From NCBI GenBank assembly GCA_050953725.1, contig JBMNNB010000003.1:248001-312000 (forward strand): 64,000 nucleotides of DNA, given 5' to 3'. The notes under the pieces are model-generated. The model worked only from the letters and a program-made list of their open reading frames with translations, was not told the origin of the DNA and did no database searches. Below are positions 1 to 7,192 of this stretch, one piece after another; position 1 is the first letter of the stretch; every line of letters starts with the position of its first letter. A program made the translations under genes and the position numbers. This DNA is from DTU053 sp012520115 (GTDB lineage: Bacteria; Bacillota; Clostridia; Oscillospirales; Acutalibacteraceae).

Positions 1-2507
1 TGAACGGTGTTTGCCGGGCTTCCCGTGACATAGCCGATAAGGCCGCCGACTCTCTGCTCATTACTTGTGCTTGTGTCTGTTGCCGTGACAGTTACATTTA
101 TTACGCCGACTCTCGAGAGCACGGAGCCGTTCTTCAATGTATATGAAACGCCGCCGAGGTAGCGTTTGCCGGTTATTGAAGAGTCCTTAATAATGGTGTC
201 GGTAATTGTGGTCTTGCTGTTGATATAGCCTACAATACCGCCTGTTTCCTCGCCTGTTGAGACACCCGTGTAATTCTCGACAAGTGAATCGGTAATCTTT
301 CCGCCGTCGCCTGCGGTAGTGCCTGTGATGCCGCCTATCTGTGCAGAGCCTGTTATGCGGACATTTCTGATTGTAGCCCTTGTTACGGTCGAGGCGTTTC
401 TAAGGTTGAAGACTACGCCGCCGGCATATCTTGAAGTTGCCGTGATGTTTACGTCTTCGACGAGTACCGTGTCAAAATGTCCGACCGAAGAACCGTCTGT
501 AGAGACGTCGCCTGCAATTCCGCTGACTCTTTCGGTACCGGTGATATTAAGATTCTTAGCGACGGCGTTATTTACATAGCTTGCCGAGGTGTAGATGTTT
601 CCTACTACGCCGCCTACATTGGTGGAGGTTGTTTTTATGATGTTGGCGGTTTCAGTGCCCTGTACGGAAACATTTGATATGACCGCACCGTTCTGCATTT
701 CACCGACGACGCCGCCTGCCTTGGCATTTGCGGTAACATTAACGCCTTCAACGGTGATGTTTTCGGCACGGCCTCTCAGCATACCGACCGCACTGCCTAC
801 AAAGTCGCCGTTTGTATCGATATATACATTCTTCAGATTAAGGTTTTTAATTACTGCAGTGGGAGTGGTTGAGCCGAACAGACCCCTGTAGCTGCCCGGA
901 GTCAGCATGTTGAGGTTAGAGATTATGAAGCCGTCGCCGTCAAAGATACCTGCGTACCTGACGGAATCGGCGCCGATGGGCTCTATTCTCTTATTGTTGA
1001 GGTCAATGTCCGCAATAAGCCTTGCGTTTTTGGTTGTGTTGCCCGAGTTGACATGCTTTCTGAACCACTCAAGGTGGTATGCGGTGGCAATAAGATAAAC
1101 ACCGTTTTCATCGGTTGCGGGCTCAGCTGCAAGCAGCCTGTCGATAACGGGATAACCGTCGTCGCCCTCTTTCCAGATGTTGGTGCGGGCGTTAAGGTTA
1201 TTGAGCAGCGTTCCGTTCTTGGCTTCACTGTCGGTAATGCTTGCAACATTGTTTAAAACCGCAGCTGAGGCCTTCTCACCTATGTATGCCTGAGAACCGT
1301 TGGGAACATAGTACATGTCGTTATACTCGCCCGTGGATGCCCAGCCGATAAGCGAACCGGCTCTTGTGGGTGAGGCTTTAAGAATAAGCTCTGCCGCACA
1401 GTAGTTTTCGGAAAGAATATGCCTTGCGGTTTCGACCTTGCCGATGAAGCCGCCGGATACCCTGCCGTATGTACTTACGGTCGTATTATAAACATAGCAG
1501 TATTGAACCGTGTTGATAGTTGAGTCTGTTACGACTGCTATAAGACCGCCGATTTCAGTATCGGTAGATGCGCTTGTCTGGGTGGCGGTTAACGTTGAAT
1601 CGATAACGCCGCAGCGCTCGATTACCGAGCCTGTCCTGATGACAAAGGCAAGTCCGCCGACCTTTTTCACGCCGGTGACGTTTACGTTTTTGACAAGGCA
1701 GTCATACATGCTGAACCTGTAAGCTGCATTTCCGACTGCTCCGGCGATTCTTGTATCTGACGAGGTACCGGAGATGTTGAGGTTATCAACAACGCAGTCG
1801 CTGATTACCACATTGTTGGCCCGAATTTCACCGAGAATACCGCCGATATAAGCGGAGCCGCTTAGGGTCTTCATCGACGAGGTGCCTGTTACCGTACAGC
1901 CGGAAATAACCGTAGCGCCGCTGACATAACCGACTATGCCGCCCACATAGGCTTTTGTGGTGGCTATGTTGATGCCCTTGACATGGCAGTTGCTTATGGT
2001 GCCGCCGACCGCAACGCCCACAACGCCGCCTGCGTAGTCACGGACTGTGGTTATCGTGACATCGTTTATGTTGATGTTTTTAATAACGGCAGAGGTTGTG
2101 ATTTTACCGAACAAGCCTCTGTCGACCGATGTCGAAGTAACCGTCAGGTTGGAAATCGTATAGCCCTGACCGTCAAAGGTTCCGGCATATTGCCTGCTGT
2201 TGTTTCCGATCGGCTCCCATACCTTATTGTCAAGGTTAATGTTGGCCGTCAGTCTGCCGTTAATGGAGCGGTCGACATTGTTTACTACCTGATTTCTGAG
2301 CCACGCTAGTTCCGCACCGTTACTAATCAGATAGTAACCGTCTTCAGCCTGCGCCGGCTGTGTGGCGGTTGTGCCGTCCCACGGCTCGCCGATTTCGTCG
2401 GCTGCCGAGGCAACAACCCCCAAAGCAGAAGAGAAGCAAGACAAAACTAAGACTGTCGCCAGAAATACCGACAATGTCTTTTTGGCAAGTTTAGATAGAT
2501 TTTGCAT
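1..2507 (-). CDS. Secreted GLUG-repeat surface protein, 3' end beyond window
   Basis: Translating the minus strand from the ATG at 2507 gives one open frame that runs off the left edge, about 835 residues seen. Residues 1-35 form a signal peptide with a likely cut after Ala-Ser-Ala. The rest is Gly/Val/Ile/Thr-rich with many GLUG-type motifs (VGGIVGY, IGGILGE, VGGVVGN, TGGIVGY, VGGLIGY) roughly every 25-40 residues. Two modules are visible, each opening with a similar segment (EDGYYLISNGAELAW near residue 55, ENGVYLIATAYHLEW near 467) followed by NLDNK/DLNNK and GTFDGQGYTI/GIFDGDGFII. GLUG proteins are exported and often adhesin-like or attached to surface enzymes; the role here is inferred. 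The C-terminal anchor or catalytic domain is not visible. A GGGTGA ribosome site precedes the start. Short plus-strand frames over this stretch are shadows. Confidence 0.88.
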   Translation of the reverse strand, partial: MQNLSKLAKKTLSVFLATVLVLSCFSSALGVVASAADEIGEPWDGTTATQPAQAEDGYYLISNGAELAWLRNQVVNNVDRSINGRLTANINLDNKVWEPIGNNSRQYAGTFDGQGYTISNLTVTSTSVDRGLFGKITTSAVIKNININDVTITTVRDYAGGVVGVAVGGTISNCHVKGINIATTKAYVGGIVGYVSGATVISGCTVTGTSSMKTLSGSAYIGGILGEIRANNVVISDCVVDNLNISGTSSDTRIAGAVGNAAYRFSMYDCLVKNVNVTGVKKVGGLAFVIRTGSVIERCGVIDSTLTATQTSASTDTEIGGLIAVVTDSTINTVQYCYVYNTTVSTYGRVSGGFIGKVETARHILSENYCAAELILKASPTRAGSLIGWASTGEYNDMYYVPNGSQAYIGEKASAAVLNNVASITDSEAKNGTLLNNLNARTNIWKEGDDGYPVIDRLLAAEPATDENGVYLIATAYHLEWFRKHVNSGNTTKNARLIADIDLNNKRIEPIGADSVRYAGIFDGDGFIISNLNMLTPGSYRGLFGSTTPTAVIKNLNLKNVYIDTNGDFVGSAVGMLRGRAENITVEGVNVTANAKAGGVVGEMQNGAVISNVSVQGTETANIIKTTSTNVGGVVGNIYTSASYVNNAVAKNLNITGTERVSGIAGDVSTDGSSVGHFDTVLVEDVNITATSRYAGGVVFNLRNASTVTRATIRNVRITGSAQIGGITGTTAGDGGKITDSLVENYTGVSTGEETGGIVGYINSKTTITDTIIKDSSITGKRYLGGVSYTLKNGSVLSRVGVINVTVTATDTSTSNEQRVGGLIGYVTGSPANTV

Positions 2508-2866
2508 TGTTTCACCCACGATTCTATATATTTTTTCCAGCTTAAGCATAGCACTTTTTTAATCGAATTCAAAGAAAATGTTAAAAAACTATGAATTTCG
2601 TCACAATGCCGAAATATTTAACTGAAATGGACAATGGTTTGACAAAATGACGAGAAATTGATAAAAAAATAACTTTTGCCTACTTTTTGCACCGCCACTC
2701 TGATACGGCAATTCCGATTTTTTGCCGCAAGCCCTTCAGCATGATAATTTGCTGATGCATTTAACCCTGAAAAACCTTGTGTGTCAAGGTGTCGGCACAT
2801 CGGCTTAAATAAAGCCTCAGCGACAAAAACTTAAAATGAGCTGCATAAATCCGGCTGCTTGCCGCT
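2508..2866. other. Intergenic region without a supported gene
   Basis: Apart from the promoter noted at 2545-2572, this stretch is AT-rich with no convincing coding sequence. A 60-residue minus-strand frame at 2618-2800 lacks a ribosome site and recognisable composition. No structured RNA was recognised. Confidence 0.5.
2545..2572 (-). promoter_or_regulatory. Putative sigma-A promoter of the GLUG gene
   Basis: On the minus strand TTGAAT (2572-2567) and TATGCT (2550-2545) are separated by 16 bases, about 40 bases before the GLUG start codon. It is a reasonable housekeeping promoter by pattern only. Confidence 0.4.
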
Positions 2867-2906
2867 TAAAAAAACAAAAAAATCCTGTCGATATTTCGGC
2901 AGGATT
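2867..2906 (-). terminator. Intrinsic terminator of the AraC-family gene
   Basis: An 11-bp stem with one G-U pair (2881-2891 against 2896-2906) and a 4-base loop is followed on the minus strand by two runs of seven T. It lies about 40 bases past the stop of the regulator. Confidence 0.8.
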
Positions 2907-2944
2907 CTGCATTTTATACGTAGTATGATACATTCATAAAGCTT

Positions 2945-3721
2945 TCATAAAGCTTTTCTATACTGAGTGGGGGTTAGGTTATATCGGGATTTGAAATTGC
3001 GGTTAAAGCTGCGGATAGTGTCAAAGCCGCAGCCGAAGGCGATTTCCGCCACCGTGAGGTTGCTTTCCTTCAGCATGTGGACGGCCTTTGAAAGGCGGTA
3101 GGAATTCAGGAGCTTGACAAAGGAGACGCCGAGCTTCTCCGTGAAATACCACGACAGATACTCATAGCTGTAACCGAGTGCCTTTGACACGGTGCCGAGG
3201 GTGCATTGCTTATCATAATTTTCCTCGATAAAGCAAATCAGCCTGTACCTTAAATTTTCGTCAACTTTGTCGGTAAGCTCGTAAAGGCTCGTGTTTCTGT
3301 ACACGCAGGAGCAGACCGCATACAGAATCGATTTAATCAGAAATATGTCGCTCTCTTTTGTCAGGTGATTTACAAGCTGCTGTCTTGTGCTTTCGTCAAG
3401 GGTTGTGACCACCTTTGCGGGACGCTTGTTTTTGCAGGTATTGTAAAAATCGGATACATAGTCTGGCGAGAAAATAACAAGCTTTGATCTGGAAGTTACA
3501 TTATCGGTGAACCAGTGCACCTGATTCGGGAAAATGAGCACAAACTCCCCTGTTTTAATGTTTACGGTCTGATAATCGATAAAAACAGTGACATCCCCGT
3601 CGTATATGTAAAGCAGCTCGAAGTTGCGGTGGAAATGGGGGATATTATACTCCGTCCTCCGGCTCTCGTGAATACCCAAAAACCGTTTCTCTCCGAAGTG
3701 AAAGCTCTCGTACAAAATCAT
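2945..3721 (-). CDS. AraC-family transcriptional regulator
   Basis: A 258-residue protein of typical AraC/XylS length. The N-terminal half looks like a cupin ligand-binding domain (HFHRNFELLYIYDG near residue 28, then a beta-rich stretch with FPNQVHWF). The C-terminal 100 residues hold two helix-turn-helix motifs ending in AEIAFGCGFDTIRSFNR and the usual family tail with TPTQYRK. It is divergent from the ThuA and Gfo/Idh genes, with overlapping promoters between them, so it probably controls those sugar genes in response to a carbohydrate; that target is inferred from position. It has its own terminator downstream. The ribosome site is weak (GTGATGAG), so the start is less certain than the family call. 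Confidence 0.92.
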   Translation of the reverse strand: MILYESFHFGEKRFLGIHESRRTEYNIPHFHRNFELLYIYDGDVTVFIDYQTVNIKTGEFVLIFPNQVHWFTDNVTSRSKLVIFSPDYVSDFYNTCKNKRPAKVVTTLDESTRQQLVNHLTKESDIFLIKSILYAVCSCVYRNTSLYELTDKVDENLRYRLICFIEENYDKQCTLGTVSKALGYSYEYLSWYFTEKLGVSFVKLLNSYRLSKAVHMLKESNLTVAEIAFGCGFDTIRSFNRNFKSRYNLTPTQYRKAL

Positions 3722-3790
3722 CTCATCACGCCCGTCTGAAATCTTTTCAAGCCCGTCTTAAATTATGTCTATAATTTTATAATATTCTAC

Positions 3791-3818
3791 TTGTTTCGGC
3801 AAGAGGTAATCATATAAA
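3791..3818 (+). promoter_or_regulatory. Putative promoter of the ThuA-Gfo/Idh operon
   Basis: TTGTTT and TATAAA are separated by 16 bases, ending 25 bases before the ThuA start. On the other strand TTGCCG, 17 bases, then TAAAAT overlaps it and could drive the AraC gene, so the two genes may share a control region. Confidence 0.5.
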
Positions 3819-3843
3819 ATATCCAGAAAGGGAGGGGTAATTC

Positions 3844-4500
3844 ATGAAAAAAAAGGCGCTTATAGTCTGGGGCGGCTGGGAAGGCCATCAGCCGAAAGAA
3901 ACTTCCGAGATTTTTGCGAACGTACTGAAGAAACTTGACTTCGATGTGGAGGTGTCAACCACGCTTGACAGCTTTGCGGATAAGGAAAAGCTCAAGGACC
4001 TGAACCTGATTATTCCCCTTTGGACCATGGGTGAAATCAAGGACGAATACGTGAAAAACGTTATGGACGCTGTGGAAAGCGGCGTAGGACTCGCCGGCTG
4101 TCACGGCGGAATGTGCGACGCCTTCCGCATGAACACAAACTGGCAGTTCCTGACCGGCGCACAGTGGGTATCTCACCCGGGCGGCATTATCCCTTACAAG
4201 GTCAACATCATTAAAACCAGCTCCTCGCCGATTGTTGAGGGCATAGACGATTTTGAAGTCACCTCCGAGCAGTATTACATACACATAGACCCTGCGGTAA
4301 ACGTGCTTGCCACGACCCGCTTCCCGACCTATGACGGCCCTCACGCCGCTAACGGCGAGGTTGATGTGCCCGTTGTCTTTACAAAGCGCTGGGGCAAGGG
4401 CAAGATATTCTATTCGACACTCGGCCATACGATTGATGTATATGAAGTCTACGAGGTCTTAAAACTGATGGAAAACGGTTTTGTCTGGGCCTCGAAATAA
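3844..4500 (+). CDS. ThuA-like domain protein
   Basis: A 218-residue protein covering one ThuA domain, a glutamine-amidotransferase-like fold found in sugar catabolism loci. Visible marks are the N-terminal VWGGWEGHQPKET, the central GCHGGMCDAF, and the C-terminal WGKGKIFYSTLGH. ThuA proteins are linked to trehalose and related disaccharide use and often sit beside Gfo/Idh/MocA dehydrogenases, as here; the exact reaction is not settled for the family. No signal peptide is seen, so it is likely cytoplasmic. A strong GGGAGGGG ribosome site precedes the ATG. The next gene starts 12 bases downstream, which points to one operon. Confidence 0.9.
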   Translation: MKKKALIVWGGWEGHQPKETSEIFANVLKKLDFDVEVSTTLDSFADKEKLKDLNLIIPLWTMGEIKDEYVKNVMDAVESGVGLAGCHGGMCDAFRMNTNWQFLTGAQWVSHPGGIIPYKVNIIKTSSSPIVEGIDDFEVTSEQYYIHIDPAVNVLATTRFPTYDGPHAANGEVDVPVVFTKRWGKGKIFYSTLGHTIDVYEVYEVLKLMENGFVWASK

Positions 4501-4512
4501 GGGGGAGAGTAT

Positions 4513-5607
4513 ATGGTAAACGTAGGAGTTATAGGCTGCGGCAATATTAGCGGCATATATTTCAGTAACCTCATTAATCTGTTCCAGAACACCAATGTAT
4601 TCGCCTGTGCAGACATAAGGCCTGAAAGAGCTCAGGCGGCAAGCGAAAAGTGGAATATCCCCGTAATGAGCAATGAAGAAATGATGAATTGCCCGGATAT
4701 TCAGATAATACTCAACATTACCACTCCCGATGCACACTATTCTTTGTGCAAGCAGGCCCTTGAGAGCGGCAAGAATGTACATGTGGAAAAGCCCCTGTCC
4801 CTGACCTTTGAGCAGGGCTGCGAGCTTACGGCGCTTGCAAAGGAGAAGGGGCTGTTGCTCGGCGGCGCTCCCGATACCTTTATGGGCGCCGGCATTCAGA
4901 CCTGCCGCAAGCTGATTGACAACGACTTTATAGGCGAGCCCATAGGCGCTACCGCCTTTATGCTGTGCCACGGACACGAAGGCTGGCATCCGTCCCCGGA
5001 GTTCTATTACCAGTACGGCGGCGGCCCGATGTTCGATATGGGTCCCTATTATCTGACGGCTCTTGCATTTCTGATGGGCTCCGTCACAGAGGTTACGGGA
5101 CTTACAAGCAAGCCCTTTGAGCAAAGGATAATTACAAGCCAGCCGAAGTACGGTAAAATCATCGACGTTGAGGTGCCGACCACGGTTGCGGGACTTCTGC
5201 GCTTTGAAAACGGCGCTGTTGCAAGCATTATTACGAGCTTTGACGTCTGGAAATCGACTCTGCCGAGAATCGAAATCTACGGAACAAAGGGTACTCTGAT
5301 TGTTCCCGACCCGAATACCTTCGGCGGCCCCGTGCTGCTCTCTACCTTAGACGGCAGCGGCTTTAAGGAAATACCCCTTACCCATGGCTATGCCGAAAAT
5401 TCGAGGGGCTTGGGTGTGGCAGATATGGCCCGCTGCGTAATGGAAGGCCGTAAGGACAACAGGGCTTCCGGTGAGCTTGCAAACCATGTGCTTGAGATTA
5501 TGTCGGCCATACATAAGGCAAACGACGAGAAGATAATTTATAAGATGAAGACAAGGATAAACAAGCCCGCTCCCCTGCCGAATGATTTACTCAAAGGCCA
5601 GGTTTAA
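4513..5607 (+). CDS. Gfo/Idh/MocA family oxidoreductase
   Basis: A 364-residue NAD(P)-dependent sugar or inositol dehydrogenase-like protein. The N-terminal Rossmann motif is GVIGCGNIS (residues 4-12), and the family signature EKPL follows near residue 93 (HVEKPLSLT). The C-terminal half is the usual beta-sheet domain with GGGPMFDMGPYYL. The length is normal for the family. It is the second gene of the ThuA operon and ends just before a strong terminator. The substrate is unknown; context suggests oxidation or epimerisation of a sugar brought in by genes elsewhere, since no transporter is adjacent. Confidence 0.93.
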   Translation: MVNVGVIGCGNISGIYFSNLINLFQNTNVFACADIRPERAQAASEKWNIPVMSNEEMMNCPDIQIILNITTPDAHYSLCKQALESGKNVHVEKPLSLTFEQGCELTALAKEKGLLLGGAPDTFMGAGIQTCRKLIDNDFIGEPIGATAFMLCHGHEGWHPSPEFYYQYGGGPMFDMGPYYLTALAFLMGSVTEVTGLTSKPFEQRIITSQPKYGKIIDVEVPTTVAGLLRFENGAVASIITSFDVWKSTLPRIEIYGTKGTLIVPDPNTFGGPVLLSTLDGSGFKEIPLTHGYAENSRGLGVADMARCVMEGRKDNRASGELANHVLEIMSAIHKANDEKIIYKMKTRINKPAPLPNDLLKGQV

Positions 5608-5642
5608 AACGATTTTTCTCTTTACCTTCAATGGTTACTACG

Positions 5643-5686
5643 CAAAGGAAACCGTCTCAAAGGGGATGGTTTTCTTTGTTTTTGTC
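5643..5686 (+). terminator. Intrinsic terminator after the Gfo/Idh gene
   Basis: A stem pairing CAAAGGAAACC with GGTTTTCTTTG is followed by a T-rich run ending near 5684. It closes the ThuA-Gfo/Idh operon. Confidence 0.75.
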
Positions 5687-5742
5687 ATTAATGAACATTG
5701 CTCGGAATTGCAAATATTTTTAATGTATTCGAGCTTTATTTC

Positions 5743-5771
5743 TTGCCAACTTAAACAATAAATGCTAACAT
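5743..5771 (+). promoter_or_regulatory. Possible promoter of the secreted-protein pair
   Basis: TTGCCA and TAACAT are spaced by 17 bases, about 95 bases before the first ATG of the next gene. The -10 box is only a partial match. Confidence 0.3.
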
Positions 5772-5835
5772 CAACATAAAGATTTTATTATATTTGCAAG
5801 AGCCGCAATATAAAAAGAAAGGATGGTGCGAACCC

Positions 5836-5874
5836 ATGCTCTGCACGGACAGGCGTGGGCAGAATTATGATTGA
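5836..5874 (+). CDS. Possible 12-codon leader peptide
   Basis: The good ribosome site AAAGAAAGGATGG (from about 5814) is placed correctly for the ATG at 5836, which opens a 12-codon frame that stops at 5872-5874, overlapping the likely ATG of the next gene at 5867. The main gene itself lacks a good ribosome site. This could be translational coupling through a leader, or chance. No function is claimed. Confidence 0.3.
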   Translation: MLCTDRRGQNYD

Positions 5875-7177
5875 AAAGATAATGGCATTCATTACGATGA
5901 TCTCGATTTTCTTTCAGATGCTGATTGGAGGCTACCCTATGTTCGGAGGCAAAACAGTGGAGCTTGAGGGATATGAGGTTTCCGGCAGCGTCGCCGAGGG
6001 CGTGCAGACCTACACCTTTTTAAAACAGTCTGCTGCCGCCTTTAACAAATTCGCCCTCACCTATGATGCCGACTGCTACCTTCGGGGCACCATAGCCTAC
6101 ACCTACAAAAACAGTCCCTATCTTGAGGAATTTTACCTGGAGCCGGGCGAAAATAAGGTCTATGCCTCCTTCATCGACGGCTACCTTAAATACGGCTGCG
6201 GCAAAAACATAAGCAGAATTACAATAGAAGCCGTTGACGAAGTTGAAGGCTCATTTACCCTTCACAGCATTGTCACCAGTGTAGAAAAGGTATACAGCGA
6301 CTTTGTATACATTCAGAATGACAGATACAAGCTCGGCGCCTCACTTAACTGGGGCGGAGCTTTAGCCTACCTTGAGGACTTCAATGACAGTGACAGTGAG
6401 CTGAGCAACTTAATCAACTGCCATGACACGGGCAGACTTGTTCAGCAGTCCTACTACGGCACAAGTGACCCGCCCTATGAGCCGGGAACATCATTCAATG
6501 TCACATGGTCATATAACCCTGTTCAAGGCGGCAACCAGTACAACCAGAGCAGCAAAATCATAGACATTCAGAAGACTGATGACAGCCTGTACATCAAATC
6601 CCGTGCAAGGGACTGGGCTAAGGCCGAATTCACCTATTGCTATATGGAGAACACATTTACCCTCTTTGACGATTATGTAAAGGTCGATAACCGCTTTGTG
6701 GACTACTCGCCCTACATCCACCCCGTCAAGCACCAGGAATGCCCCGCCTACTACACCGTCAGCGCTCTGAACCGCTATGTATACTACGACGGCACACAGG
6801 ACTGGACAAACGATACACTTACATACCGTGACGACCTGGCCTTCTGGGGCGACCCGGCACAGCCGCAGATCAATAAGACCTTCTCCTCTGCCGATGCAGA
6901 AAGCTGGAGCGCCTTTGTAAATAGCGACGACTGGGGCTTCGGCGTATTTGCCCCCACCGCATACGGCGTCAAAGCCGGACGCTACGAATATAACGGCACA
7001 AAGGATGCAACTGCTAACCCCACAAACTACATCGCTCCTCTCGGCCTCTTTGCAATGCCGCACTGTGAGCCCTTCTCATACTCATTCTTCCTCGCCACCG
7101 GCACAACAGAGGAAATGCGTGAGCTGTTCGGCAGCTTGAAGGACAGCACCTCAAATCAGCTGTCCGTTTCCTGGTAA
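5855..7177 (+). CDS. Secreted protein of unknown function
   Basis: I do not recognise this protein. It is about 440 residues. The frame opens with GTG at 5855, but ATG at 5867 puts a hydrophobic export segment (residues 2-20 from that start) at the very N-terminus. The mature part is rich in Tyr, Asp and aromatic residues and reads like a beta-sandwich carbohydrate-active protein, with a conserved-looking block NLINCHDTGRLVQQSYYG near residue 195 and a C-terminal SYSFFLATGTTEEM. It ends 15 bases before a secreted esterase gene and is probably co-transcribed with it, which hints at a role in glycan breakdown (inference). A lyase or hydrolase activity is possible but cannot be assigned from what is visible. 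Confidence 0.8.
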   Translation: MGRIMIEKIMAFITMISIFFQMLIGGYPMFGGKTVELEGYEVSGSVAEGVQTYTFLKQSAAAFNKFALTYDADCYLRGTIAYTYKNSPYLEEFYLEPGENKVYASFIDGYLKYGCGKNISRITIEAVDEVEGSFTLHSIVTSVEKVYSDFVYIQNDRYKLGASLNWGGALAYLEDFNDSDSELSNLINCHDTGRLVQQSYYGTSDPPYEPGTSFNVTWSYNPVQGGNQYNQSSKIIDIQKTDDSLYIKSRARDWAKAEFTYCYMENTFTLFDDYVKVDNRFVDYSPYIHPVKHQECPAYYTVSALNRYVYYDGTQDWTNDTLTYRDDLAFWGDPAQPQINKTFSSADAESWSAFVNSDDWGFGVFAPTAYGVKAGRYEYNGTKDATANPTNYIAPLGLFAMPHCEPFSYSFFLATGTTEEMRELFGSLKDSTSNQLSVSW

Positions 7178-7192
7178 TAAGGAGGGTATAAA

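Noticed and set aside
319..2309. Several plus-strand frames of 60-108 residues
   Set aside because: They lie opposite the long minus-strand GLUG gene, have no ribosome sites and show only the codon shadow of its Gly/Val/Thr repeats.
2618..2800. Possible 60-residue minus-strand gene
   Set aside because: No ribosome site, mixed composition without a domain, in an AT-rich gap.
3955..4428. Minus-strand frame inside the ThuA gene
   Set aside because: Complete overlap with a well-supported gene and no ribosome site.
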